Source: an uncultured Clostridia bacterium (lineage in GTDB: Bacteria > Bacillota > Clostridia > Oscillospirales > Ruminococcaceae). Taken from it: DNA of 64,000 bases. The translations under genes were made by a program, and so were the position numbers. The stretch spans positions 1 through 64,000 of the forward strand of contig CANQKD010000013.1 of assembly GCA_947624375.1 (NCBI GenBank), read 5' to 3'. How positions within the stretch are numbered: position 1 is the stretch's first letter; each line of letters opens with the position of its first letter. This document shows, piece after piece, positions 18,201 to 26,089 of this stretch. The notes under the pieces were generated by a model. The model did no database searches and was not told where the DNA came from. It worked only from the letters and a program-made list of their open reading frames with translations.

Positions 18201-18241
18201 GCCTCGCAAAACAGTCTTTTATGATATTTGAATTTAAACAA
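15206..18241 (-). CDS. Degenerate GGDEF-EAL c-di-GMP phosphodiesterase with beta-helix tail
   Basis: About 1011 residues. Two N-terminal transmembrane helices are followed by a PAS-like segment and a GGDEF-fold domain whose catalytic motif is lost (K-N-S-H-N-S-F occupies its place). An EAL domain then keeps the catalytic set: EAL in AYEALMRP, FINTIPN, LDDFGTGYS, FIKLDRSL, AEGVETRAE and QGFYTARP. It should hydrolyse c-di-GMP at the inner face of the membrane. After the EAL domain comes a ~330-residue repeat region (about 20-24 residues per turn, with recurring I-x-G-x-G/IGIGN patterns) that looks like a right-handed beta-helix. The promoter at 18278-18306 would start RNA ~3 nt before the ATG at 18268, so I prefer the TTG at 18241, with AAGGAG 8-9 nt upstream. 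Located beside the pilus genes, which c-di-GMP controls in many bacteria. Confidence 0.85.
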   Translation of the reverse strand: MFKFKYHKRLFCEAIILSCLCFAALIFAVNREFENGVLLACLAFAGIITAMIAVFVVLYSRLYLRLENMMAAAQQSFILFRPKRHGYVVYGAHTLVEKLSPILPQSAEITGAQFSEFFSKLTDDSDEQTGELFYRFTPEDGEDIWVRVKRVPYAGKTATLIIDVTDLYLQKIYLIQSDYYDSASRLLSREAVLKHIQRFIDNGCKEGYFVILSVNGFERAAGNDNTNNIINTLGDKFKDLESKRIITGKNSHNSFLFFFAGQFPDIKERLDLLVKEANSTIAGYGSANRLSAVCGWCGFPEGADNLDDLVARTDFALYQALGSNSREPVMFSPQRYADLQEEFRKAKAVHDVIENNSVNYYFQPIVNARTGKIFAYEALMRPVSDMKLTPLDILSVAAKDNCLVGVERMTLVNVMRKIAENKEKLAGKKVFINTIPNMLLPEDEFEDLYKEYNKLFENTVIEVTEDANFDDKLFEEFKRRCEKVGSTIALDDFGTGYSNESNLLKIQPAFIKLDRSLITNINADEQKRTLVEGLVNFAKRHNIKVIAEGVETRAELEYAISIDVDFIQGFYTARPQPQFIDKIPDDIADQMISANLKRSGRNESRIYETTEPGEIDIVELALNGYTEILIKHSPITLNGDVARQVDMPVTVQDDMTAQVVMNNCTLLCLPYVMRCGENSKVSIEMRGKNKFYGGFNVPTSAELSISGDGSCDMDIHTNDPVAFGSGADSGFGKINFGLTGKCSMVIIGDNVIGFGGKYSSIHSEISIHDADIEIEQRGKKTIGVGAENGSLMMNISNSKISITGNGDRLLGIGNARGSIDAELSSSDISVTLGGDMATAFGILQNGSGSVNITDGCHFNIDEKAKSILGIGARDGEFEIYCYDSVIDIFAEGNESVGIGDISGETSVYIKSGSVLHIHVASVSPRAIFTERGQIYIDSGNIISDAYINSPRNSRGEELVYHKLRASEDLFFDNYDNGDSGCYIAPVYDKCPDYVGVYLPEGFMPEGAVMYQ

Positions 18242-18277
18242 GCCGCTCACTCCTTCCGCTAATAACATACACTATAT

Positions 18278-18306
18278 ATAATAGCACAAATTCTCTCCGA
18301 TGTCAA
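18278..18306 (-). promoter_or_regulatory. Promoter of the EAL gene
   Basis: Minus-strand TTGACA (18301-18306), 17 bp, TATTAT (18278-18283). Its position rules against the upstream ATG of the gene. Confidence 0.7.
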
Positions 18307-18330
18307 CCGCTTTTTTGTGCATTTTTAAAC

Positions 18331-18370
18331 AAAATGTCCTCTGCCATTTTGTGGCAAAGGACATAATTTT
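18331..18370 (-). terminator. Terminator after the LCP gene
   Basis: ATGTCCT-C-TGCCA pairs with TGGCA-A-AGGACAT, followed on the minus strand by TTTTGTTT. Confidence 0.75.
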
Positions 18371-18375
18371 ATTTG

Positions 18376-20157
18376 TTATGCCGCAGGTTCTTCCTGCTTA
18401 ACCGAAGTTTCCTCGGGCGGCGGCTCAGGCTGCGGTTCCTGCGACTCCGGCGGCGGGTCTGTGGCGACGCTCGCAGGCGTTGTGGTAGTAGTAGTAGGGG
18501 GAGGCGGCGCTTCGGTGGTCGTTTCCGTGGGGGGCGCCTCCGTCACTGTGGTGGTAGTAGTTGTTGTTGTGGTGGTAGTTGTAGTGGTTGTTGTTGTGGT
18601 AGTAGTCGTCTCCGGCTCTGGCGGAGCTATATATTCGGTAGTTGTTGTCTGCGCCTGCGTCTCAGGCTCATATACATAAGGCGGCTCGGCAGTTGTATCA
18701 TACACCGGCGGATCGGTATAAACGGGCGGTTCTTCAAACACATACTGGCTCGTCTGTTCGGGGGTTACGAATGTTTTGCCGTATATAGCCATTTGCAGTA
18801 TCTCAGTATTTGCCGCAAAATCGGGGCACAGGCAGTCCATAGTTCTTATGGTCTGTGTTGTAAATGTGCCCGAGGCAGGTATCTGTATCTGCTGTATCTC
18901 ATAGTTTCTGTAGTAATCAACGGCGTTGGCAAGCAGAGAAAGCACATCTTCCTGCGAGAGATCCCAGCGCACATTGTCGCCCTCGGTAACTTTATCCAGG
19001 ATATCTTTCATCTGTCCCAGATCCATGCCTCTTGACTTTTCTATCATCTTCTGTATAACTTCTCTCTGGCGCGCTGTTCTGCCATAGTCATCACCGACGT
19101 TATATCTTATTCTCGCATAGCCCAGCGCCTGGTTGCCGTTGAGGTTATAATGTCCTGCCTCAGAGAGCAGATCCTGCGTTGAGGGATTGCCAAGATACAT
19201 ATTCTGCTCCATCATCGGGTTTCTCATCTCATCTACCATTACCTGCGTAACGTCAGCTTCAATGCCGCCCAGAATATCGACTATCTGTATAAACGTATAG
19301 AAATTAACTATAACATAATTGTCTATCTTTACGCCGAAGTTTTTCTCCAGCGTGTCTTTGAGCAGCGATGCGCCGCCGGCTGCATAGGCAGAGTTGAGCT
19401 TATTTGAGCCCACATCGGGGATATATATATAAATATCTCTCATGAAAGAAGTCAGGATTATCTTCTTTGTTTCGCGGTTTACGGAAACCAGCAGCATAAC
19501 GTCTGTGTTGCCCCGGCTCTCCCCTGCCGTATCACGCAGATCTTCGCCGACGAGCAGCACATTATACACTTCTTTTGATGCCATTATATCGGCATAGTCT
19601 TTAAGCTGCTCTTTCAGGTAGTCTTCATATCCGACCACATTGTCCACAGTATCGCTGTCTCCTATGCTGTTTACGCTGACATCTATCCTGCTGGCATTTT
19701 CATTGCCTATACGGTTATAGTAGTGGTTGAAAACTATTATAGCCACAAGCAGCCCTATAAGCGCAACTATGACCACTATCATTCCGGCAATTATGAATTT
19801 CAGCTTATGGAGTATAAAAAATTCCTTTGCTTTCTGCCAAAAGGTCTTCTCTTCCTCTTCGCTGACTGCATCGTCTTCATCAGCCTGAGTTATGCCTTTT
19901 TTCTTGTTCATGGCATCTGCTACCATTTCTTCTATAGACATTTCGTCTTCGTTTTTATTGGCGCTGTCGGGCTTTATGCCATTTTCTTTATTATATTTAG
20001 CCTTTGCTATGCTCTCCTGCAAAGTCATTTCTTTTTCGGGCGCTTCCTGCGGCTGCGTTTTGGGTGTTTCTCTTTTCTTTTCTATTGCAGAGGCTATAAG
20101 ATCGTTCAGTGAGCCTTCCTCGCTGAGCATCTCGTCGTTGTTCCTTTCATCTGCCAT
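18376..20157 (-). CDS. LytR-CpsA-Psr (LCP) family cell-wall glycopolymer transferase
   Basis: A 593-residue protein that would attach wall teichoic acid or capsule-type polymers to peptidoglycan from a lipid carrier. An unusually long acidic cytoplasmic N-terminus (~110 residues, helical) precedes one transmembrane helix (LKFIIAGMIVVIVALIGLLV). The LCP domain follows with its Arg/Asp motifs: RGNTDVMLLVSVN, SFMRDIYIYIP, LNSAYAAGG and YARIRY. The C-terminal tail has 21 consecutive threonines within a Pro/Glu/Thr-rich region of ~110 residues, a likely wall-spanning or O-glycosylated stalk. I start at 20157 (GGAG 7 nt upstream) rather than at in-frame ATGs further up. Confidence 0.88.
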   Translation of the reverse strand: MADERNNDEMLSEEGSLNDLIASAIEKKRETPKTQPQEAPEKEMTLQESIAKAKYNKENGIKPDSANKNEDEMSIEEMVADAMNKKKGITQADEDDAVSEEEEKTFWQKAKEFFILHKLKFIIAGMIVVIVALIGLLVAIIVFNHYYNRIGNENASRIDVSVNSIGDSDTVDNVVGYEDYLKEQLKDYADIMASKEVYNVLLVGEDLRDTAGESRGNTDVMLLVSVNRETKKIILTSFMRDIYIYIPDVGSNKLNSAYAAGGASLLKDTLEKNFGVKIDNYVIVNFYTFIQIVDILGGIEADVTQVMVDEMRNPMMEQNMYLGNPSTQDLLSEAGHYNLNGNQALGYARIRYNVGDDYGRTARQREVIQKMIEKSRGMDLGQMKDILDKVTEGDNVRWDLSQEDVLSLLANAVDYYRNYEIQQIQIPASGTFTTQTIRTMDCLCPDFAANTEILQMAIYGKTFVTPEQTSQYVFEEPPVYTDPPVYDTTAEPPYVYEPETQAQTTTTEYIAPPEPETTTTTTTTTTTTTTTTTTTTTVTEAPPTETTTEAPPPPTTTTTTPASVATDPPPESQEPQPEPPPEETSVKQEEPAA

Positions 20158-20253
20158 ATTATTCTCCATTCCGAATGCAGCTTGCTGCACCCATGATGTT
20201 CTCGTTTTGTTGATCTGTTTTTCCCGTACTGTATTTTTTACACGTACATGGTT

Positions 20254-20282
20254 ATTATAACACATATTCTGATATAATGCAA
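20254..20282 (-). promoter_or_regulatory. Promoter of the LCP gene
   Basis: Minus-strand TTGCAT (20277-20282), 17 bp, TATAAT (20254-20259), giving a ~90 nt leader. Confidence 0.6.
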
Positions 20283-20304
20283 CAGTCAATACTATTTTTC
20301 TGCA

Positions 20305-20340
20305 AAATAAACAAAAGCGGCAAGGTATATTCCCTGCCGC
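20305..20340 (-). terminator. Terminator after the PrsA-like lipoprotein
   Basis: GCGGCAAGG (20317-20325) pairs with CCCTGCCGC (20332-20340). On the minus strand TTTTGTTTATTTT follows. Confidence 0.75.
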
Positions 20341-20357
20341 ATATGATTTTTGCCGCT

Positions 20358-21422
20358 TTACTGTGCCTGATCTTCCTGATAGTCAAGATACTTATCATAG
20401 ACCTTTTCGGCTGTATATCTTGCAAAAGCATCGCTGTTCTGCTCTATCTGCATATCACCCAGCCAGCCTTCAGCCATTTCTTCAAATTCTTCCGTCTTCA
20501 TTTCCTGAAGCAGTATATCTCTGTTCTCCTCGGCATACTCGGGGTAGTCTGTAACATCGAGCTTTTCTATAACATACCAATAATTGTCGTCCTCGAATGT
20601 TTTTATATCGTCGTTGTTCATGCCGGTATCTATATACTCTACTACCTCGTTATCGGCATAGTCGCCGGAGTTTTTATTGACCATTACATTGTTGTCGGTC
20701 TCTTCTTCCTCTTCTTCTTCGTCAGTGCCGTTTTCCTCGGCTGTTTTTGCCTTGTATTCCTCTATTACCTCATCAAACGAAGTCTCCTTTGCCATTTCGG
20801 CGTATTCCTCTGCGGTAGCCTTGGCTTCGTCTTCCTTGCCCTCGGTCTTTGCCATAGATATAAGCTTGAACCTTACATAGTTATCCTTTATATACGCATC
20901 AATATCGCTGTCGGACACCTCATTTATGCCGCCCTCGCCATAGTAAGCATAAAACAGCTTCTCATCCATTTCAAGGGCTGTCTGTATCTGCTCTATCGAT
21001 GACTTTGCGATACCTATGGATTCATAATAATCGGCGTCCCAGCTTGCCTCGACCGCATCGGCTATCTCATGCTTTTCGTCATCTGTAAGCGAAAGACCCA
21101 GCTCATCAAATTTAAGCATGGTGCACATAAGCTTCTGGCATGATGTATATGCATCTTCGTGAGCAAATTCGCCAACGGTCATAGTGCCGTCGCCGTACTT
21201 TTCGTTTACTATATCCTCAGATGCCTTGCCGTTGTTCTGATAATAGGTATACGCCTGCTGGTTTATCTGCGACATGACATAATAAATGAACACGCCTGCG
21301 TTTATGCTCTTGTCGCCCGACTTGCAGATATATGTGGTATCCGCGCACGATGTGAGCATTGCTGCGGTGAGGCAAAAGCTGCACACTGCCGCCGCTGCTT
21401 TCTTAAAAGTCCTTCCTGACAT
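20358..21422 (-). CDS. PrsA/SurA-like secreted foldase lipoprotein
   Basis: A 354-residue lipoprotein: signal peptide with lipobox L-T-S-C (Cys at ~26), then a long helical region like the SurA/PrsA N-terminal chaperone domain. The middle part (YAEMAKETSFDEVIEEY, and later YWYVIEKLDVTDYPEYAEE) resembles a parvulin-type rotamase framework, interrupted by an acidic run of six Glu. Parvulin active-site residues are not evident, so it may be a chaperone without isomerase activity. AGGTGA lies ~5 nt before the ATG. It probably assists folding of exported proteins; the family call is from overall pattern. Confidence 0.7.
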   Translation of the reverse strand: MSGRTFKKAAAAVCSFCLTAAMLTSCADTTYICKSGDKSINAGVFIYYVMSQINQQAYTYYQNNGKASEDIVNEKYGDGTMTVGEFAHEDAYTSCQKLMCTMLKFDELGLSLTDDEKHEIADAVEASWDADYYESIGIAKSSIEQIQTALEMDEKLFYAYYGEGGINEVSDSDIDAYIKDNYVRFKLISMAKTEGKEDEAKATAEEYAEMAKETSFDEVIEEYKAKTAEENGTDEEEEEEETDNNVMVNKNSGDYADNEVVEYIDTGMNNDDIKTFEDDNYWYVIEKLDVTDYPEYAEENRDILLQEMKTEEFEEMAEGWLGDMQIEQNSDAFARYTAEKVYDKYLDYQEDQAQ

Positions 21423-21487
21423 TTTATCACCTTTATTTCTTATGCTGTATTGTCATTTTCTTCAGCGCTTCAAAACGCTTAAAGATT

Positions 21488-21516
21488 ATTATAATACATT
21501 TTTATCATCTTGTCAA
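21488..21516 (-). promoter_or_regulatory. Promoter of the PrsA-like gene
   Basis: Minus-strand TTGACA (21511-21516), 17 bp, TATAAT (21488-21493): perfect consensus. Confidence 0.75.
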
Positions 21517-21536
21517 GAGCGGCGGCACGTTTATTG

Positions 21537-21971
21537 TCACAGAAAGCTTCTTATATCCATAACCAGACCCTCTTCAAGGTCAATAAGCTTTTTAGCTACC
21601 CTTTTTGAGCCCTCATCGGCTGCCTTATACTGATTAAGATACTTATGAAGAGATTTTACCCCCATATTGCACCCGTCGGTCATAAGGTCTGCAATTGTTT
21701 CATCTGAATGATCTACTGCCATTTTCATGTTCGTTTTCATCCACGACATACCTTTTGCCATGGCATTGGGCTCTTTGCCCTCGTCGTCAAACTCGGTAAG
21801 TTTTGTCTGCACCTCGCTGTTGAGCTTGATATGCCGCTCCTTGCACTGTGCCAGCAGCTTGCGAAGCTCCTTGTTCGTTACCTTGTCAAGCACATCGTCA
21901 ATTGCCGATATACCCATTTTTACTCCTGCATCGCACTCTCGCAGAAGCCTTACTGTATCCTGATGGACCAT
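21537..21971 (-). CDS. Small ferritin-like helical protein (DUF2383-like)
   Basis: A 144-residue, almost entirely helical protein without signal peptide. The pattern of four long helices (residues ~3-28, 32-60, 75-100, 110-140), with E/H-containing segments such as LAQCKERHIKLNSE, resembles the ferritin-like DUF2383 group, whose function is unknown. AGGAG lies 7 nt before the ATG at 21971. A longer frame upstream overlaps the divergent gene and lacks a ribosome site. Family call tentative. Confidence 0.6.
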   Translation of the reverse strand: MVHQDTVRLLRECDAGVKMGISAIDDVLDKVTNKELRKLLAQCKERHIKLNSEVQTKLTEFDDEGKEPNAMAKGMSWMKTNMKMAVDHSDETIADLMTDGCNMGVKSLHKYLNQYKAADEGSKRVAKKLIDLEEGLVMDIRSFL

Positions 21972-22058
21972 AAAAATTCTCCTTTCAGGGCTTCGCCCCA
22001 TATTTGCAAGAATAGTATGCCAAAGAGCGGTGCGATTATACTTAAAACACTGCAATGC

Positions 22059-22087
22059 TTGACTTGTATGCATAGATATGTTATAAT
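22059..22087 (+). promoter_or_regulatory. Promoter of the DUF2079-like gene
   Basis: TTGACT (22059-22064), 17 bp, TATAAT (22082-22087). The leader is ~20 nt. Confidence 0.7.
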
Positions 22088-22112
22088 TTAACACGTTGAA
22101 AGGAGTGAGCGT

Positions 22113-23954
22113 ATGGCAGAGCATGAAGATGGTCTTTTGGAAAATACCGAAAAGCACAGACTTCTGCGCGGCTTTTTGAGCCTTGAATTTTCACCGCACA
22201 GTATGCAGGCGCTGTTTACGTCGTGGCTATTATGCGCGGCGGTGTGCATACTTTCTGTAAAGCCCCGTTTCAGCGACCTTGCATCTTATATGAAAGACCT
22301 CAGCTTTATATGGATGCTTATCAGCACTGTTGTTATCTGGCAGCTGCTGACTCTGATATTCATTTTCAGAAACCGCAGTGTGATAAACTGCATAACGGTG
22401 GCATCTGCCATACTTCTTGCTGTTACAGCCGCCGCCGAAAACAACGAGATAGTTTTTCTGACAGGGCTGTGCTGTGCTGTAGCTCTTACAATAAAATTCG
22501 CCGACATACCTTTTTACGATATGCCGGGCATCATAAAAAAGGCAGGGGCAAAGGTAAAATGGTCTGTTACCGTGCTGCTGATGCTGGCGTTTGTATTGTT
22601 TGTAGGCATAATATGCTGCCTGAAATACTTTGACCACTGGACAAGCTGCTTTGACTTCGGCATATTCGCGCAGATGTTCCACAGCATGAAAGAAACGGGG
22701 CTGCCGCTTACCACCTGCGAGCGTGACGGGCTGCTTTCGCACTTTGCGGTGCACGTATCGCCAATATACTATCTTCTGCTGCCTGTATACTGCATATTTC
22801 CCTCGCCTGCCACGCTGATGGTATTGCAGCCGCTTGTTGTGGCATCGGGTGTTATACCGCTGCTGCTGATATGCAAAAAGCACGGTCTTTCACAGCTTGA
22901 GGGTCTGCTGTTTGCGGTATGCTACATAGCTTTTCCGTCATTTGCGGGCGGCTGTTTTTACTATCTGCATGAAAACTGCTTTCTTGCGCCGCTCATTATA
23001 TGGCTGATATACTTTCTTGAAGCAGACAAAAGTGTGCTCTCATGCCTTTTTGCAATTCTTTTGCTTTTGGTAAAAGAAGATGCCGCAGTTTACGCCTGTG
23101 TTACAGCGCTATACTTTGTATTTGCGGACAGGACAAGCAAAAACTGCCGTCTGGCATGCGCGGCGATATTTGTATTTTCTTTGGCATATTTTGTTGTGAT
23201 AACCGATATACTTGCGGCATACGGCGACGGCGTTATGAGCTGGCGTTACAAAAACTACTCATACGACGGCTCAGACAGCCTTGCGGTGGTTTTCAAGACA
23301 GCAGCCGCCGACCCTGTATACGTTATACAGCAGTGCTTCACCGCTGACAAGCTGACCTTTATGCTTAAAATGCTTTTGCCGCTGGCGTTTCTGCCGTTTG
23401 TGCTGCACTCTCCCAAAGAGCTTATAATGCTGATACCGTTCGTACTTATAAACCTTATGACCAACTACGGCTATCAGTATAACATAGATTTTCAGTACAC
23501 ATTCGGCAGCGGTGCGGCTCTGCTATATCTTGCGGTGGTGAATTACTCGCATTTTGATCGGGGGGGCAGCTGCAAAAAGAGCCGGTACAAGGTACTGCTT
23601 ACCGCGGCGGCGTGCTGCGCTGTTCTATTTGTAGGTCTGCAAGGCGGCAGGCTGGACAGCTTTAAGTCATACGCAGACAATGAAGAAACACGCGGCAAGA
23701 TAGACTACGCGCTCACTCTGATACCCGAAGATGCATCGGTGGCATCGTCAACGTTCCTGCTGCCTAATCTTTCGCAGAGAGATGAGCTTTATCAGCTGGA
23801 GACCACCAAACACGAGGCGGAGTATTACGTGCTTGATATGCGCTACAGCAGCAATGAATTTTCTCCCGATGAATACAAAAACGACGGCTATGAGGAGATA
23901 TACTACGAAGAAGGCTGCGTTGCGATATACAGAAACAAAAATTACAGTGGATAA
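22113..23954 (+). CDS. DUF2079-like polytopic membrane protein
   Basis: A 613-residue protein with about 11-12 hydrophobic helices and a soluble C-terminus of ~110 residues. The segment YFDHWTSCFDFGIFAQMFHSMKE, followed by HFAVHVSPIYYLLLPVY, is the signature of DUF2079 proteins, which resemble GT-C fold glycosyltransferases (dolichyl-phosphate-mannose-type). An Asp in DFGIF would be the candidate catalytic residue. The donor and acceptor are not known. GAAAGGAG lies 7 nt before the ATG. Monocistronic. Confidence 0.75.
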   Translation: MAEHEDGLLENTEKHRLLRGFLSLEFSPHSMQALFTSWLLCAAVCILSVKPRFSDLASYMKDLSFIWMLISTVVIWQLLTLIFIFRNRSVINCITVASAILLAVTAAAENNEIVFLTGLCCAVALTIKFADIPFYDMPGIIKKAGAKVKWSVTVLLMLAFVLFVGIICCLKYFDHWTSCFDFGIFAQMFHSMKETGLPLTTCERDGLLSHFAVHVSPIYYLLLPVYCIFPSPATLMVLQPLVVASGVIPLLLICKKHGLSQLEGLLFAVCYIAFPSFAGGCFYYLHENCFLAPLIIWLIYFLEADKSVLSCLFAILLLLVKEDAAVYACVTALYFVFADRTSKNCRLACAAIFVFSLAYFVVITDILAAYGDGVMSWRYKNYSYDGSDSLAVVFKTAAADPVYVIQQCFTADKLTFMLKMLLPLAFLPFVLHSPKELIMLIPFVLINLMTNYGYQYNIDFQYTFGSGAALLYLAVVNYSHFDRGGSCKKSRYKVLLTAAACCAVLFVGLQGGRLDSFKSYADNEETRGKIDYALTLIPEDASVASSTFLLPNLSQRDELYQLETTKHEAEYYVLDMRYSSNEFSPDEYKNDGYEEIYYEEGCVAIYRNKNYSG

Positions 23955-23964
23955 TCGAATAATA

Positions 23965-23999
23965 AAAACTGCTCGGCAATAAAAAGACGAGCAGTTTTA
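23965..23999. terminator. Bidirectional terminator
   Basis: AAAACTGCTCG (23965-23975) pairs with CGAGCAGTTTT (23988-23998). Confidence 0.75.
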
Positions 24000-24011
24000 A
24001 ATACTCCCTTT

Positions 24012-24376
24012 ATGCAAAGTGTTCCTAAGATAAATCAGAATTTGCGCTTGCGGAGCAGCGAATACTTCACATACAACACAGCGTTCTCTGAGAGAACGCG
24101 AAAAGAGAGATATGGCTTCTCATTAGGGAATGCCCTCTCTTGCAGGGCGTTCCCTCTTGAAAAACAATCCACCGGATTGTTTTTCAATTCACTCTTTGCG
24201 GAGCGCACGTTGTGTTTGTGTGGCTCTGCCCCACACCCCGCAAGCCTTTTGAAAAAGGCTTGACCGAAAACTTTTAGTTTCTTGACAGGAACTAAAAGTT
24301 TTGTGTACTGTGTGACGGTAATCTGCTCCGCGCCGTCCGCGCTCGGACAAATTCCGATTTATTTATTATCAACGCA
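24012..24376. repeat. Mosaic hairpin element A
   Basis: A non-coding block made of successive palindromes: GCGTTCTC/GAGAACGC (24081-24099), the CTCTCTTGCAG-core stem (24125-24155), the ATCCACCGGAT-core stem (24157-24187), the CTTTTGAAAAAG-core stem (24241-24262) and AACTTTTAGTT/AACTAAAAGTT (24269-24300). The left edge GTGTTCCTAAGATAAATCAG (24020-24039), continuing into AATTTGCGCTT, is repeated in inverted, diverged form near 24345-24376. The same modules recur in five other gaps in this window. Confidence 0.8.
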
Positions 24377-24403
24377 AAAGTGAAAAGGAAATTTAATTAT
24401 GTA

Positions 24404-25072
24404 TTATGTATTTGCTATGCCCTCGCGGTCACTTCGTATCAGGGTTATCTCACCTTTTTCCATTTCGTGAACGGTATCGCACAGAATGTCTATATCCTCC
24501 GCCGAATGCGAGGCTATCAGTATAGTTTTGCCTTTAGCTTTCAAGTCAAGCAGATACTTTCTCATATCCCCCACGCCGTCCTTGTCAAGCCCGTTGAACG
24601 GCTCGTCAAGTATAAGCAGCTTGGGGTCTTCCATTATCGCCTGCGCCAGACCCAGCCTTTGCCTCATACCCAGCGAATACTTCTTCACGCTTCTGCGCAG
24701 ATCGGGGTCAAGACCCACCTGTTTCATCGTGTTTCGTATATCCTCGGTCTTTATCTTGTTGTTCAGACCTGCCAGCAGCTTCAAATTTCTCAGTCCGCTG
24801 TAGCCGGGTATAAAGCCCGGGGTCTCTATTATAAGTCCCACATCGGGCGGAAAATCAACGTCATCGCCGATGGTCTGACCGTCTACCTTTATACTTCCCG
24901 AAGTGGTATGTATAAAGCCGCATATGCACTTCATCAGCATGGTCTTGCCGCTGCCGTTTCTGCCTATCAGACCGTGTATAAGGCCCTCTTCAAAACTTAC
25001 GCTCACGTTTTTAAGTATAGGCGTTTTCTTCAGCGTAAGGCACACATCATCAACAACTATTATATCAGACAT
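24404..25072 (-). CDS. ABC transporter ATP-binding protein
   Basis: A 222-residue ATPase of the CcmA/BcrA-like class. Motifs: Walker A GLIGRNGSGKT, signature YSLGMRQRLGLAQ (LSGGQ variant), Walker B LLILDEPFNGLDKDG, H-loop IASHS. It powers the permease encoded 17 bp upstream. The two-gene ATPase/permease layout is typical of efflux of peptides or lantibiotic-like compounds; the substrate is unknown. GGAGGCGGAG precedes the ATG. Confidence 0.88.
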   Translation of the reverse strand: MSDIIVVDDVCLTLKKTPILKNVSVSFEEGLIHGLIGRNGSGKTMLMKCICGFIHTTSGSIKVDGQTIGDDVDFPPDVGLIIETPGFIPGYSGLRNLKLLAGLNNKIKTEDIRNTMKQVGLDPDLRRSVKKYSLGMRQRLGLAQAIMEDPKLLILDEPFNGLDKDGVGDMRKYLLDLKAKGKTILIASHSAEDIDILCDTVHEMEKGEITLIRSDREGIANT

Positions 25073-25089
25073 TTTCTCCGCCTCCCTTG

Positions 25090-25950
25090 TCAGTCTATAT
25101 CCTGTACCGATTCAAAGTCTGTGAACGACAGCGCGATAAGGCTTACAAATATAAGCCCGACAGGCACAAGCAAAAAGTACAGAATAGTCTTCCACATATC
25201 GAAAACAGGTTCTCTGAAATATTTAGTATAATGCAGATATATTATTGTGTGAGACATCGGCAGCACCCACTTTGCCGAAACGTTAGCGTAATTGAGCGCG
25301 CAGCCGAACGCTATTACAGCGCCCGATGACAAAAGCCCCATTATCTTTACTTTAAGGCAGTTGAACATCAGCATTATAAGCGCGAGTATCAAAAGATAGC
25401 ACATTATAAGCAGATAGCTTACCACGGCAGTTTTTACGGGCGGCAGCTGATTGTAGATCTTTTCGGTTATAAGGCAGTTAGCAAACGAGCCTGCCTTGTC
25501 GGGGAAGATCTCGCCATACTGCTTTACGGGAATGCTCCATTCGTTAGTCCAGCTGCAATTTGGCAGCACAGGCAGCACCGCGCCAACAAATATTGCACCA
25601 ACGTATGTAAATATCGCCAGCACCGAGAAAAGCACCTGACCGAAAAGCCAGTTTGTTCTGCCCGTTCTTTGCAGGAAAAACAGCGTGTTGCCATCGGTTC
25701 GCGGAAAGTCTGAAATCAGTGTCAGGAACACTGCCGGCACTATGGCGATTATCATATCGCTGTTGGCTATTGCAATAAACGGCTCTATAACGCACAGCGG
25801 TTTGCCCACTTCCTGCGCGAGGCCTTGCAGCGGTGTGATGATATAGTCAAACACAAATATTATCATTACGCCGAATATTATCATGCGCGGATTGGTTATC
25901 CACTTGACATACTCTGTTCTCGCGGTGCTCCATATTTTTCTGAAGCTCAA
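25090..25950 (-). CDS. ABC transporter permease
   Basis: A 286-residue membrane protein with six hydrophobic segments (about 22-40, 65-83, 103-128, 180-200, 206-224, 255-275) and a large outside loop between helices 3 and 4, an ABC-2-type layout. The start codon is TTG at 25950 with GGGAGG 9 nt upstream; no ATG is better placed. Transcribed before its ATPase from the promoter at 25997-26025. Confidence 0.8.
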   Translation of the reverse strand: MSFRKIWSTARTEYVKWITNPRMIIFGVMIIFVFDYIITPLQGLAQEVGKPLCVIEPFIAIANSDMIIAIVPAVFLTLISDFPRTDGNTLFFLQRTGRTNWLFGQVLFSVLAIFTYVGAIFVGAVLPVLPNCSWTNEWSIPVKQYGEIFPDKAGSFANCLITEKIYNQLPPVKTAVVSYLLIMCYLLILALIMLMFNCLKVKIMGLLSSGAVIAFGCALNYANVSAKWVLPMSHTIIYLHYTKYFREPVFDMWKTILYFLLVPVGLIFVSLIALSFTDFESVQDID

Positions 25951-25996
25951 TGACTTTCGCCTCCCTGCTATTTATTTTCGGTAATTTCTGTCATAT

Positions 25997-26025
25997 ATTA
26001 TATAATATTTTTGTGGAAAAGTCAA
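25997..26025 (-). promoter_or_regulatory. Promoter of the ABC exporter
   Basis: Minus-strand TTGACT (26020-26025), 17 bp, TATAAT (25997-26002). Confidence 0.65.
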
Positions 26026-26089
26026 GCGTATTTTGGCAAAAAGCAATCAGCCCCGACAAAATTCTTACATTAACTGTAAAAGTGCGGAA

